Source: Dasypus novemcinctus (taxonomy: Eukaryota > Chordata > Mammalia > Cingulata > Dasypodidae). Taken from it: 64,000 bases of DNA. Every line of letters begins with the position of its first letter. Within the stretch, counting starts at the first letter, position 1. Under the pieces are notes generated by a model, which was given only the letters and a program-made list of their open reading frames with translations, was not told where the DNA came from and made no database searches. The DNA is taken from positions 27,541,661-27,605,660 of the forward strand of contig NC_080696.1 in NCBI RefSeq assembly GCF_030445035.2, written 5' to 3'. This document shows, piece after piece, positions 22,690 to 35,290 of this stretch. Position numbers and translations under genes: made by a program.

Positions 22690-23215
22690 TTGCAATGCTC
22701 ATGCAAGAACAATGTTGTTGGCTCATGCCAGCTAGTTGGTGCTCTGTAATCACTCTGTAACTTATCAATTAAGACAGGCCATTGTTACAAGCAGTATTAT
22801 TAAAACAGCCATCCTTATTCCTAAGGATGATACAAAATGCTGTGATTTCCACAAATTTACAGGATTAAGTTTTATAACATGAGAAATTAAATTAGAAAAA
22901 ACATATGACTGCATGTATCTTATTCTGAGACAATTTTAATATTTTCTTTTGCAATTCAACAATTTCTAGTGAGATATTTTTTGTGACCCAATAAATGATT
23001 TTTTATTTTTTCCCATTCTATCTCTGAAGAATTATATACAAGTGGTGTAATACAGAAGTTGCTTTCATTCCAATCACACTTAAGTTCTCTCAATAAGTTT
23101 AGATTATGTAATTGATATCCAGTATGCAATATAGCAGATTCTAAATCATTAACTCTATTATTAAACTGCTCATCAATATGCTCTTGATATAAGACTTGAG
23201 TCAAAAACTAAATGG
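22690..23215 (-). pseudogene. env transmembrane subunit remnant
   Basis: Minus frame 23204-22956 encodes 82 residues of a retroviral transmembrane Env ectodomain: EHIDEQFNNRVNDLESAILH (heptad-like helix), then the loop with C-x8-C spacing (KCDWNESNFCITPL) and KIKNHLLGHKK. The region up to 22690 continues into a degraded membrane-span part. It is a close relative of the env at 54896-55615. Fusion peptide and surface subunit are absent, so it cannot form a functional glycoprotein. Confidence 0.85.
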
Positions 23216-23284
23216 ATGATGCACATGACCTGTGCGGGGGTCCTTTCCACTGGTTCCTTGATACTGCAGGGAAGAAAACTTTGG

Positions 23285-23302
23285 ACCCCATGGTGAGTGC
23301 CA
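23285..23302 (-). other. Primer binding site, diverged lysine type
   Basis: Minus sense TGGCACTCACCATGGGGT, two bases inside the 5' LTR. It is similar to the lysine site at 13470 with several differences. It may be mutated or may match another tRNA. Confidence 0.55.
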
Positions 23303-23650
23303 GATGTTGCATCCAGTCGGGAGGGTATTGGGAATGAATAACAAGAGAGAAGGGATCAGGGGATCTGCAAGTCAATGCCTACAGACAAGTTTATTTCTAT
23401 TTAGCTATCTATTTATAGAGAAAGCTTACATTACAAAAAGCCCATAAAGCAGAGACAGCTTTATTATTATCTCATCATTGGAAACAGGGACAGGCCATTT
23501 ATATTGTAGCTTTTTAAAGCAACTATGTTCTTTCTACTATTCTGGCCTGTTGACCTAATAGATCTTAACCAGAGGCATTCCTGTCCTGTTGACCAAGGGA
23601 GTCTCAACAAAGAACATTATTTTTTTGTTCTGTATCTTAGGTTATACCAT

Positions 23651-24048
23651 TGATGTGGGCTATGGGTGGGAGACTCTTCATCTCTTTGTAGAAACCTAAG
23701 CTATCTGTGACTTGTTGGTGTGGGATGGTAAAAGTCTGCAGTCCTGCTCTTGGTAACCAAAGGTGCTAAAAGCTTATCTAGAATGTATAAGGTCCATGCT
23801 AAAAGCTTACCTAGGATGTGGATGAGATATGCTAATTCAAGCCTATTGAGTATTGAAACAAAGAACAATTTGACCCTTCCTCTCTGTATAAAAGGAACTC
23901 AAAATTCTTGTTTGGGGGCTCGGGTTTGAAACAGAAAGCTCCTGAGTCAGTCCAGCTGGCCATCAATAAACCATTTTTCCTTCTCAAAATCATTCCTGAG
24001 TCCCAGCATTTCTATACAAAAATAATTGAACCTCTCACAACTGCTACA
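23651..24048 (+). mobile_element. Solo LTR nested in the 5' LTR
   Basis: 398 bp inserted in the 5' LTR of the ERV at 22.2-24.1 kb, in the opposite orientation. It starts TGATGTGGGC and ends CTGCTACA, with TATAAAA at 23887-23893 and AATAAA at 23965-23970. Flanking 4-bp sequences are CCAT (23647-23650) and ACAT (24049-24052), a possible target duplication with one change, which suggests class I (gammaretrovirus-like). The 3' LTR of the host ERV lacks it, which defines its limits. Confidence 0.8.
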
Positions 24049-24559
24049 ACATTATGTCTTATTTTCTTCAGCCAACGAGTCATTACTTCCTTCACTATAT
24101 AATTGAATAGTTATTTCTTTTAAAAAGATAGAACTCATACCTATTATTGAAAATTTCAAAAAACCAACAAAATATGAAATGTCATGAACCGAATATAGGA
24201 ACAAAATGATTGTTTTCTGGAAATGATTAATTCAATTATCATTAATTATAATAGAGAAATTATCTTTTTTATAGACTACTGAAGCTCTTCTTAGATGATT
24301 TTGGTTTTCCTATCTATGAAATGGGAAATCCTGTTATCCAGCCCACTCTCTGATGGATATTTTGGGATTTTCACTAAAGAAAAGTTTCAAAATATTTAAT
24401 ACCTTTTAACTGCTATAGATAACTTTATTGAGTGGTAAAAGATAATGAGCTAACTACATTGAACAAAATTTATTCCTTGTGATTCCCTTGGTTACAAATG
24501 GTGAAACATTCACACAATATAATTTTTTAAATTAACAACAGAAGATCTAGTATTTAGTT

Positions 24560-24735
24560 AATTATTGTAATGTATTAGACACATGAATCTTTAACCAAGT
24601 GTTTTATGTGGATTATTTTCACTTAATTCTCATAAGAACCCATGTGGTATGTACTGTCATTCTCACTGTTTTATAGATGACAAAAATAAGGCTCAGATCT
24701 GTATGAAGGCTCAGAAACTTGCCAAGCATTATTCA
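24560..24735 (-). repeat. MIR SINE
   Basis: Antisense of the MIR 3' half: 'acttaattctcataagaaccc', 'gtggtatgtactgtcattctcactgttttatagatgacaaaaataaggctcag' and 'aaacttgcc' follow MIR order (ttaatcctca...ggtactatt...ttttacagatgaggaaactgaggc...aacttgcc). Confidence 0.8.
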
Positions 24736-24739
24736 CAGA

Positions 24740-25845
24740 TAAATATATTTGAACACCTTTAGTTTAACTCAAGTTCCTTCAAGCAAAATGATAAATTACC
24801 TTCCTTGTGGGTAAAACCTCAAATTATTTTTTAGGAGTTGAGGACAAGCCCTAAGCTAAGGAAATCAATGTGACCTTGAAAATCAAGAGTTGCATGTTTT
24901 TCCATTTTTATTCTTTAGAGGTTAGGGTGAGGTAGGATGAACATTTGAGTCCTGAATATCCCTTTCAGGATTTTGTCGAATGTGGATTTTCTTCATGAAT
25001 TTATTGCAACAGAGATGATGCGTTCAGGTAATCAAAGCTTTAAATATGATAGCATTTCTATTCATTACATATATATCAGAGGCTGCTAAAGTTTTGTGTA
25101 GCACACCCTGATTGTTCAGCTCCTTTTTTCATCTTCTACATATGTATTATTTCCTTCCATTAAAGTTATAATGAGAGCCTTTTTTTAGTTCAGCAAATCA
25201 AGGAGCCATGAAAGAAAACAAATTACAACTTTGAGTATTCAATAATAGTGATTAGATTTAAAAGATCATTTCAGGATTTTTCCAAATATCAGAATTATAA
25301 TAGTATAAACACACTCATACTTTTTAATGCTGATACTAAAATCAAATCCAGATATAGGTATAAAAAGAGATGTGGATATTGTTATAAAAGTAGGTGCAGA
25401 TATAGATGTTTCTTGCTTCTTTGTATCAAATATCTCCTCATGGGGAAAAGGGAGCAGAAATATATCTACCTAGTTATGTGCATCTGGAATTCAAATAATG
25501 GAAATTCATGAGATATAGTGCTTAGGGAATAGCATCTATATGTACATTACTAAGGGTAATTAAAGAAATAATCTGATAATTACCAAAGAATATGTTTTGC
25601 AACAATTCCCTGAATTGCAATACTGGATTGTGTTTTGTGTTTTACTTTGTTTTATTTCATTCATTATATAATGTATTATTCTTCATCATATTAAAACTTA
25701 AAGTTTTTAATTAACTTTAATGAAAAAGTATTGAAATATGATATCTTAAAAAGAAATAAAAATATTGTATAACACTAAAATCCATTTTGGTCTTCACTTC
25801 TTTGTTCCCCAAAAGGAAATATTTCCTTCCACAACTTTTCTTATT
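24740..25845. other. No gene seen
   Basis: AT-rich. An 87-codon open frame at 25248-25511 has low-complexity content (repeated Arg/Tyr/Lys from imperfect 'gatata/ggtataa' runs) and I do not believe it codes. Confidence 0.5.
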
Positions 25846-25849
25846 CATT

Positions 25850-26330
25850 AAAGAGTACACAGGTATTCACATAATCTAAATGACACGTTTGGAGTAACTT
25901 CTCAACATATAGGTCATCACATTGTGGTTATCATTGTGTCCCTAATGTTTTTTGCTCAATAATATAGCTTAGTGATTTATTCATATTAGATGTACTAGAT
26001 AGAGCCAAAATTTAAATTTCTGACTCATTTTCCATAAATAAGTACCTATTACACATTAGTTACATTCCATTATTTTAGATATTTAGATAATTTCTATTTT
26101 CCAAATTTGAACAAGGTTACAATGAATATAAGGCAGTTTCAAGAGAAAACATGCTGATTTCCTAAAACATTAAACTTTTATATGATAAGCTTTTCCATTC
26201 TATTCTCATGAAAATGATGTATGATAAAAATATCTTTGTTCAATTTGCATTTCCTTTATCCTAACAAGGTTGAATATTTTTATATACACTTACTGAACAA
26301 TTGACATTTCTGTGTACTGCCTTCAATTTC
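25850..26330 (-). mobile_element. Very old L1-like remnant
   Basis: Order and wording resemble the antisense of an old L1 3' region: an 'aatatagcttagtgatttattcat' segment, 'ttacaatgaatataaggcag', 'caatttgcatttccttta' and 'aaggttgaatatttttat'. It is strongly diverged and cannot be delimited by eye. Confidence 0.35.
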
Positions 26331-26624
26331 TCCAAATGGTCCTTGTCACTTCTGCTTTTCACACCAAATAGTTAAAGTTGCCCTATTCCTCTCTTCTGGG
26401 TTACAGGAAAGGTAAAAGCCAGAGATGTAAATTCTTATCTCTCTCCACACCTCCACTAACCCTCATGGAGCCTAAGTTAGGAAGCCCCTGGACACCTCCA
26501 CTGCCCTCATTCTCCTTCTCTCCCTCCTTGCCCTTAGATCTAACCAAGCTGTCCTTTTCTGCATTTTGGGGTGTCTGGCTATCTGTTTTTGCATCTTATC
26601 ACTTAAAGAACTTCCATATAACAT

Positions 26625-28605
26625 CCAAAATAATCCCTTCTATGGTGAAGGATTAAGCTATTGAGTCCGGCAACTCCTATAACCATAAGAGAGGCACAAC
26701 ACTAGTTGACCTTGTTTGGGTTTTAAAGGTGACATATTCTTCATTTGTGTATTTTCCACTTATCAAGTAGGCCAAAAAGCTCCTAGTCTTGAGTCAAGAC
26801 TGGAACGAAGAAAGCTCTGCTATAAGTCCAGGATAAAATGCATGCTGTTCTGCCACTTGGGCTTTATGTTAGTAGATCCAATGAAGATCCTTGGTAAACA
26901 GAAGTGCTATTTGAAGCTTTTGGCAGGCCCCCATTGAAGAATAATAGCACAGACCCTTTGGCTTTGGGAGTAAATCCCTGGAGCAATTTGAGATGACTAT
27001 TCTTAGAGAAACAAATTTTGACCTGCTACTGGGCATTAAAAGAGACTGAACACTCAACCATGGTTCACCAAGTTACCATGAGACTTGACCTGCTTATCAT
27101 GAACTGGGTATTGTCTCACCTACTAAGCCAATAAGTTAGGTATACACTGCAACAATCCACCATCAGACAAAAATAATTTATATGAGATCAGCGTTGAGCA
27201 AGCCCTGATGGCACAAAGTGTTCCAAATGCCCATGGCCCTTACTCCTGCCATATTTTTTTTTCCCATTCTCAGTTTAAGTAGTGGCTTCTTCAGTAGTTC
27301 CCTATGACCAGTTAAGCTTACTGAGGAAGAGAAATTTTGGACCTGATTTAAGGATGGTTCACATTAATGTAGGAACCACCAATACAGAGTGGCAGCACTA
27401 CAGCAAATTTCTGGTATATCCCTAAATGACCGAAGTGAAGGGAAATATTCCCAGTGGGCAGAATTTAAAGAAAACATCTGATCACTCATTTTTCTTTGAA
27501 GGAGAAATGACTGGAGATGCATTTGCATAATAATTCATGGGCAGTGGTCAATGGTTTGGTTAGATATTCAAGGAGTTGAAAAGAACATGATTGCAAAATT
27601 GATAATAAATAAGTCTGAAGTTGAGGTGTGTAAGTAGACCTTTTCCACTGAGAGAAAAATATGAAGATATTTGTATCCCATATGAGTGATCATCAGAGGA
27701 TGACCTCAGCAGTGGAAGATTGTAATATAATATGAATGGGATAAACCTTTCTGTGGCTACAAGCCAAAATCTTTCCCAAGACACTTTGGTCATTGCAAAA
27801 TGGGCTCATGAACAAAGTGACCTTGGTGGTAGGGTTGGAAGTTATGCATGGGCTCAGCAATATGGACTTCCATTCCTGAAGCCCAATTAAGCTACAGGCA
27901 ATGATGAGTGCCCCAACTGCCAACTTCAGAGACCAACACTGAGTTGCTAGTATGACACCATTCCCCAAGGGGATCAGCCTGATAACTGGTGGTAGGTTAT
28001 TACATTGGGTCACTTCAATCATGGAAGAGGAAATGCTTTGTTCTCACTGGATTAGGCATTTTACCTTCCCTGCATGCAATGCTTCTGCCAAAACCACCAT
28101 CCATAGACTTAGAGAATGCTGTCTCCAGCACCACTTTATTTGATACAGCATTGTTCCTGATTGAGAAACCCTCTTCATAGCAAATAATGTGTAGCAATGG
28201 GCATATGTTCATGGAATTCACTAGTCTTACTTACCATGCTCCCTGCCATTCTGTAGCAGCTGGATTTACAGAACAATGGAATGGGTTTTTTGACACTCAA
28301 TTTTGGTGCCAAATGGATGGCAATACCTTTCAGGATTGCAACAGTGTTCCCCAGGAGACAGGATATGCTTTAAATCATATACATTCCCAAAGCCAGAATT
28401 CATACATCCAGAAATCATTGGGTGGACATTCGAGTTGCACCACTCACTACTTCCTCCAATAGTCCACTAGAAAAATATTGGCTTCCTATCCTGGCAACCA
28501 GGTCAGCTGGTCTTAGTTCCAAAAAGGAAAAGTATTTCTCCAGTAGATACAATAATGATACCATTGAATGGAAGTTAAGGCTATCAACCAGCCACTTCAT
28601 GTTCC
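26625..28605 (+). mobile_element. ERVL pol remnant (RT end, RNase H, integrase)
   Basis: Sense-orientation class III ERV pol. From 26625 the end of reverse transcriptase ('gagaggcacaacactagttgaccttgtttggg'), then the RNase H region (about 27340-27600, with 'tttaaggatggttcac' at the place of the FTDGS motif). The integrase follows from about 27780 to 28600, including 'aaaatgggctcatgaacaaagtg', 'cttccctgcatgcaatgcttctgcc' and the E-containing 'ggatttacagaacaatggaatgg'. The open frames here are only 60-110 codons in changing phases, so it is long dead. It is cut at 28606-28612 by the L1 insertion and I do not see its continuation on the far side at 38.3 kb. Confidence 0.8.
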
Positions 28606-28611
28606 TCATAT

Positions 28612-31399
28612 TTCTTTTTTTTATTTTTTATTTTATTGACTTTGTAATAATATTACATTAAAAATATATATGTGAGGTCCCATTCAACCCCACCGCCCCA
28701 CCCCACCACTCCCCCCCCCCCCCCCCAGCAACACTCCCTGCCATCATCAGGACACATCCATTGGATTTGGTAAGTACATCTTTGGGCACCTCTGCACCTC
28801 ATAGTCAATGGTCCACATCATGGCCCATACTCTCCCCCATTCCATCCAGTGGGCCCTGTGAGGATATACAATGTCCGGTGATTGCCTCTGAAGCACCATC
28901 CAGGGCAGCTCCATGTCCCAAAGACGCCTCCACCTCTCATCTCTTCCTGCCTTTCCCCATACCCATCAGCCACCATGTCCACTTTTCCCAATCCAATGCC
29001 ACCTCTTCTATGTGGACATTGGATTGGTTGTGTCCATTGCACCTCTATGTCAAGAGGAGGCTCAGATTCCACATGGATGCTGGATGCAATCCTCCCACTT
29101 TCAGTTGTAATCACTCTAGGCTCCATGGTGTGGTGGTTGTCCTTCTTCAACTCCATCTTACCTGAGTGTGGTAAGTCCAATAAAACAGATTGTAGGTGCT
29201 GGAGTCTGTTGAGGCTCAGGACCTGGCTATCACATTGTCAGTCCAGACATTCAAATCCCCTAAATATATCTTAACCCCAACATTAACTGCACCTCCAGCA
29301 CATTAGCATGAAAGTCTTATGAAGGGAGATCCCATCTGAGTCCAGATTCATCACACATAAACTCCATTTCCAAAGAGGGGCCATCTGACCTGGTAGTTAA
29401 CCCCATCGGCCATGACCATAACTCCCATGGGTCTCTTTAGCCCTCAAAGGAACCAATATCTGGGGGTTGTATCTGCTTTATCTGTCTCTCTGACTCTGCT
29501 CAGTTGTGCATGAGGGCAATCCTTCTGCCAGCCTCCAGACTCTTTTTTAGAAACTCGTAGCCATATAAACTCATTTCTCCTTTCCATTTCCCCCTTACTT
29601 TAGGTCAAACAGCATTTTAAAGTCATGTTATTTTATGTAGACAGGGATATTCTGCTGATCCGCATTGAACCTTCCGTATAAGGTCATTTTCCAGTTGCAT
29701 CATCAGTTGGTAGTTGATAGTGGTCCCTCGGTGCCAGGGAGGCTCATCCCCAGGTGTCATGTCCCACGCTGGGGGGAAGGCATTGCATTTACATGCTGAG
29801 TTTGACTTCGAGACTGGCCACATTTGAGTAACATGAAGGCTGACTGGAGGAAATTCCCAGGCACAATGTTGCTCTAGGCCTTGTTCTTATTTTAGGCTTA
29901 TCAGCTCACAAGCATAGTCATTAGCATCAGGGGCTCACTGTTGAACCCTCACTCCCTCCCGGTCCCCACCGCTGCACCTGGGAGACTGTCGCTGCTCCCC
30001 TAGGGACCATGACAGAGCACCACTGGCCAGGAACCCAGTACCCCCCCTGCTGTGGTTTTTAATTGTTACCACTATGAGTATATCCAAACATTACCATTCA
30101 CCCTGGACATATGTTCTGTACAGCTCCCTGTCAGCCATATATCACCTGTCAATGGCATCCCATACCAGTATCCCTCCAATGCCATTGTTGAAACACTCTG
30201 TGATCCAGAACTCCCCAAAATTTGAAGCCCAATATAATGTCAGGGTCCCTTACTAGGGAATGGCATATAGCGATGGGTTTAAAGGTTAGATAAAGAACAC
30301 GTGTTTACTTGGAAAAAATTCTACATCCTATCTTTTTCTTTTTTTTTTTTTTTCCCACCTAATTATTCAGCTTCTCTTCACAGGAGCCCTAGACCACAGC
30401 AATGCATATATATAATGTACAGCACTCCCATACATCCACCACAAAACCTTTTCCCTTCCACAGTGCTACTCTTACACCCTTAACATCATATTTACTTAAC
30501 GTGATGTATAGAGTCTGAGACACTAGATTTCTAACAAGGTGACATCTGTGCTTATATTATGGTGCATACTTTAGGATACACAGTTTTTTACATTCTTAGT
30601 TATCCTATGTTTTACATTATGGTTTACATTATCAGTCTGTCATCTCCTATATGTTATGGTGTAATATTACATGTTTTATATCCATCCTTGTGTACTCTCA
30701 AGAAACTCCTCTCTTACCCCCCATTTACTTTGGTTCCATACATTTAACGTCCATTTTCCCTTCCACCTTGGTGCCCACAGTGACAGCCAACCTCCGTTTC
30801 CTGAGGAGCCACTTCCAGATATAGATGGAATAGTGTTCAGGGCCTAACTTGCTCAACTGCCCCAATGCCCTGGGAGCCACCCTTTCTCTCAAGGGATACA
30901 GTTCCCTCTATTTGATGGCATTAGTCCTCCCCAGGATGTGGGTCCACCCCCACTCTCACTACTTGGGTTTCTACCCCATGGTGTCACCCACTCTGGCAGA
31001 ATGAGCATTTAGACATTCCCCAGGAGCCCGTCCTGCATCAGACCCTCCCCTCCGAGCATTCTAAACAGGTAACCCTCTTTATTATATTTTGATATGATTT
31101 TCTCGGCATTTTACTCTCCACCAGCACCTGACCCTCTCCTGTGTTCATATGCTACCCCTCCCTCCCCCCACTTTTGGGCAATGTTACCAATCCGTCCCTC
31201 CCCAGCCACCCTCAAACCCGCAAAGCCCCAACCAAAGGCAACCCCTTGCCCCCCTTTTATCTCTTCTTTGTGTTCATACTTACCACCATCTCATCTTAAA
31301 TTCCACCCCTGCAGACATTGGCTCATATCCTTCCTCCACCCTCTGATTTCCTGTAAGCCTATCATTCAGTCTCTTGCTATCTAGGGCAGCTTGTTTATT
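28612..31399 (-). other. L1 3' UTR with C-rich tract and internal poly(T)
   Basis: The plus strand shows T-rich sequence, a C-rich run at 28688-28726 (G-rich in the L1 sense), then shared landmarks ('ccagtgggcc', 'ggctcatcccc', 'tgtcccacgctgggggga') and a second poly(T) at 30336-30356 well inside the UTR. Beyond that, the sequence has landmarks of the older 3' end at 11885-12240 and reaches the ORF2 stop at 31400. Confidence 0.8.
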
Positions 31400-34300
31400 T
31401 CATATCATTGAGTTCATATAGTATTTGTCCTTCAATGTCTGGGTTGCTTCACTCAACATAAGGTTCTCAAGATTCATCCATGTTATCACGTGTGTTTGTA
31501 GTGTGTTTGTTCTTACAGACGAGTAGTATTCCATTGTGTGTATATACCACATTTTATTGTTCCACTCCTCTGTTGATGGGCATTTGGGTTGATTCCAACT
31601 TTTGGCAATAGTGAACAATGCTGCTATGAACATTGGTGTACATATATCTGTTTGTGTCCTTGTTTTCAGTTCTGCTGGGTATAAACCCAGCAGTGGTATT
31701 GCTGGGTCATATGGCAAATCTATGGCTAGTTTTTTGAGAAACCGCCATAGTGTCCTCCAGAATGGTTGGATCCTTCTGCATTCCCACCAGCAGTGGATGA
31801 GTGTTCCCCTTCCTTCACATCCTCTCCAGCACTTGTATTCTTCTGTTTTTTTCATAGCTGCCAATCTTATGGGTGTAAGATGGTATCTCATTGTAGTTTT
31901 GATTTGCATTTCCCTGATAGCTAGAGATTTGGAACATTTTTTCATGTGCTTTTTTGCCATTTGTATTTCTTCTTCAGAGAAGTGTCTGTTTAAGTCTTTT
32001 TCCCATTTTTTAAATGGGTTGTTTATCTTTTTATTTTCAAGATATAGGAGTTCTTTATATATGCAAGTTATAAGTTTCTTATCAGATATATGAATGCCAA
32101 ATATTTTCTCCCACTGTGTGGGCTCCCTTTTTACTTTCTTGACAAACTCCTTTGAGGTGCAGAAGGCTTTAATTTTGAGGAAGTCCCATTTATCTATTAG
32201 TTCTTTTGCTGCTCATGCTTTTGGTGAGATATTCATAAATCCATTTCCTATTACAAGGTCCTGTAGATGTTTCCCTACACTGCTTTCTAAGGTTTTTATG
32301 GTCTTGGCTCTTATATTTAGGTCTTTGATCCATCTTGAGTTGATCTTTGTGTAAGGTGTGAGATGGTAATCCTCTTTCATTCTTCTACATATGGCTATCC
32401 AGTTCTCCAGACACCATTTGTTGAATAGGCCACTCTCTCCCAGTTGAGAGGGTTTGGTGGCTTTATCGAATATTATGTGGCTGTATATGTGAGGTTCTAT
32501 ATCAGAGCTTTCAATTCGATTCCATTGGTCTATGTGTCTCTCCTTATGCCAATACCATGCTGTTTTCACCACCGTAGCTTTATAGTATGTTTTGAAGTCA
32601 GGTAGTGTGATTCCTCCAATTTCATTTTTCTTTTTCAGTATGTCTTTGGCTATTCGGGGTCTCTTTCCTTTCCAAATAAATTTCATAGTTAGTTTTTCTA
32701 GTTCCTTAAGGAAGGCTGCGTTGATATTTATTGGGATTGCATTGAATGTGTAGATCAGTTTTGGTAGGATAGACATCATAATAATGTTCAGTCTTCCTAT
32801 CCATGAACAAGGAATAGTCTTCCATTTATTTAGATCTTCTTTGATTTCCTTGAACAATCTTGTATAGTTCTTCGTGAATAAGTTCTTTACCTCTTTAGTT
32901 AAATTTATTCCTAAGTATTTGATTTTTTAATTTACTATTGTGAATGGTATTTGTTTCTTGATTTCCTCCTGATCTTGCTCATTATTGGTGTACAGAAATG
33001 CTACTGAATTTTGCGCATTGATCTTATAACCTGCGACTTTACTAAACTCATTTATGAGTTCTAGAAGCTTTGTTGTAGATCTCTCAGTGTTTTCTATGTA
33101 TAGGATCATGTCATCTGCAAATAATGAAATTTTGACTTCTTCCTTTCCAATTTGAATGCCTTTTATTTCTGGTTCTTGCCTCAGTGCTCAAGCAAGTACT
33201 TCTAAGACAATGTGAAATAGGAGCGGAGACAGTGGGCATCCTTGTCTTGTTCCTGAGTTTAGAGGGAAGGAGTCTAATATTTCTCCATTGTAAACAATAT
33301 TGACTTTAGGTTTTTCATATATACCCTTTATCATGTTCAAAAAATTTCCTTGTATTCCAATCTTTTGGAGTGTTTTTATCAAGAAAGGGTGCTGTATTTT
33401 GTCAAATGGTTTTTCTGCATCTATGGATATAATCATGTGATTTTTTTCCTTCAATCTGTTTATATGGTGTATTACGTTGATTGATTTTCTTATGTTAAAC
33501 CATCCTTGCATACCTGGGATGAATCCCACTTGGTCGTGGTGTATAATACGTTTAATGTGTTGTTGAATACGATTAGCAAGTATTTTGTTAAGTATTTTTG
33601 CGTCTAGGTTCATTAGAGAAATTGGCCTGTAATTTTCCTTTCTTGTGATGTCTTTGTTTGGCTTTGGTACTAGGGTAATGTTGGCATCATAGAAGGAGTT
33701 GGGTAATGTTCTTTCTGTTTCGATTTTTTGGAATAGTTTCAGCAGGATTGGTGTCAGTTCTTTCCGGAATGTTTTGTAGAATTCACCTGTGAAATCATCT
33801 GGCCCTGGGCTCTTCTTAGTTGGGAGATTTTTAATAACTGATTCTATCTCTCTGCTTGTGATTGGTTTGTTAAGATCATCAATTTCTTCTTTTGTCAATA
33901 TGGGCTGCTTATGTGTTTCTAGGAATTTGTCCATTTCCTCTAGATTGTCATTTTTGTTGGAATATAGTTTTTCAAAATATCCTCTTATGATAGTCTTTAT
34001 TTCTGTGGGGTCAGTGGTGATATTGCCTTTCTCATTCTTATTTTGTGTATTTGAATCTTCTCTCTTTTTTTCTTTGTTAGTGTCGCTAAAGGTTTGTCAA
34101 TTTTGTTAATCTTCTCAAAAAACCAGCTCTTGGTCTTGTTTATCTGTTCAAGTGCTTTCTTATTTTCCATTTCATTTAGTTCTGCTCTTATCTTTGTTAT
34201 TTCCTTCCTTCTTCTTCCTGTTGGGTTACTTTGTTGTTGTTTTTCTAATTCCTTCAAATGTGCAGTTAGTTCTTCACTTTTTGCTCTTTCTTCTTTTTTG

Positions 34301-35217
34301 ATATATGAATTTATGGCTATAAACTTCCCTCTCAGTACTGCTTTTGCTGCATCCCATAAATTTTGGTATGTTGTGTTATCATTATCATTTGTTTCAAGGT
34401 AGTCATTGATTTCTTTTGAGATTTCCTCTTTGACCCACTGTTTTTCTAAGAGTGTGCTGTTTCATTTCCAAATCGTGGTGTGAAATCTGGGCTTCTGTCC
34501 CTTGCGAATCTCCAGCTTGACTCCACTGTGGTCAGAGATAATGTTTTGTATGATTTCAATCTTTCTGAATTCGTTCAGCCTTTCTTTGTGGCCTAGCATA
34601 TGATATATCTTGGAGAATGATCCATGTGCACTTGAGAAAAATGTATATCCTGCTGTGTTTGGGTGTAGCGATCTATATATGTCTATTAGATCGAGCTCCT
34701 CTAATATACTATTCAGATGTCTTGTTTCTTTGGTGATTCTCTTTTGAGATGTTCTGTCCAGAGTTGATAGTGGTGTATTAAAATCCCCCACTATAATTGT
34801 ATATGTATCTATTCTTTCACTTAGTTTTTCCTGCGTTTGCCTGACGTATTTAGAGGCACCCTTGTTAGGGGCATAGATATTTATGATTGTTCGATCTTCT
34901 TGACAGATTTTCCCTTTCACTAAAATGTAGTATCCTTCTTTGTCTCTCACAATTGTTTCACATTTAAAGTCTATTTTGTCTGATATTAATATAGCTACTC
35001 CTGCCTTTTTTTGGTTATTGTTAGCTTGTATGATTGTTTTCCAGCCATTCACTTTCAATCTCCATGCGTCTCTGGGTCTAAGATGTGTCTCTTGTAGACA
35101 GCATACGGATGGGTCATATTTCCTTATCCAATGTCCCAGTCTGAATCTTTTGATAGGTGAGTTTAATCCGTTGACATTCAGTGTTATTACTATCAAGGAA
35201 TTATTTGTGTTAGCCAT
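31400..35217 (-). pseudogene. L1 ORF2 (endonuclease and reverse transcriptase), disrupted
   Basis: ORF2p nicks target DNA and reverse-transcribes L1 RNA. The start ATG at 35217-35215 opens MANTNNSLIVITLNVNGLNSP. The AP-like endonuclease is at 35217-34462 (QETHLR, VGDFNTPLS, SDHSGV motifs). The reverse transcriptase part includes [14 protein letters not shown] and [12 protein letters not shown] (33934-33188). The region with IPCSWIGR and [23 protein letters not shown] is at 32857-32213, and the Cys-rich end CWRGC-x10-HCWWEC is at 31960-31400. Total span 3.8 kb equals the usual 1,270 codons. Stops or frameshifts occur near 34450, 33990, 33940, 33180, 32920, 32860 and 32210-31960. The YADD-type active site falls in the broken part near 33180-33110, where 'ctgcaaataatgaaat' is the antisense of that region. 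Confidence 0.92.
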
Positions 35218-35290
35218 ATTTTGATTGGATTTGTGTTTCTCATATTTTGTTTGTATATTTTTTTTGTCTTTTTTGTTGTTGTTGTTGGTC

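Larger units (their letters stand above)
22185..24094 (-). mobile_element. Betaretrovirus-like ERV, internally deleted
   Basis: 3' LTR 22185-22564, polypurine tract 22565-22580 (antisense 'tttcccccctttattt'), an interior of about 720 bp, a primer binding site at 23285-23302 and the 5' LTR at 23305-24094, which contains a nested solo LTR. LTRs start TGAAGGAAG (minus sense) and end GCAACA. Flanks TTATAT (22179-22184) and CTATAT (24095-24100) look like a 6-bp target duplication with one change. The interior joins the leader directly to the end of env; gag, pro, pol and most of env are gone. Confidence 0.85.
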
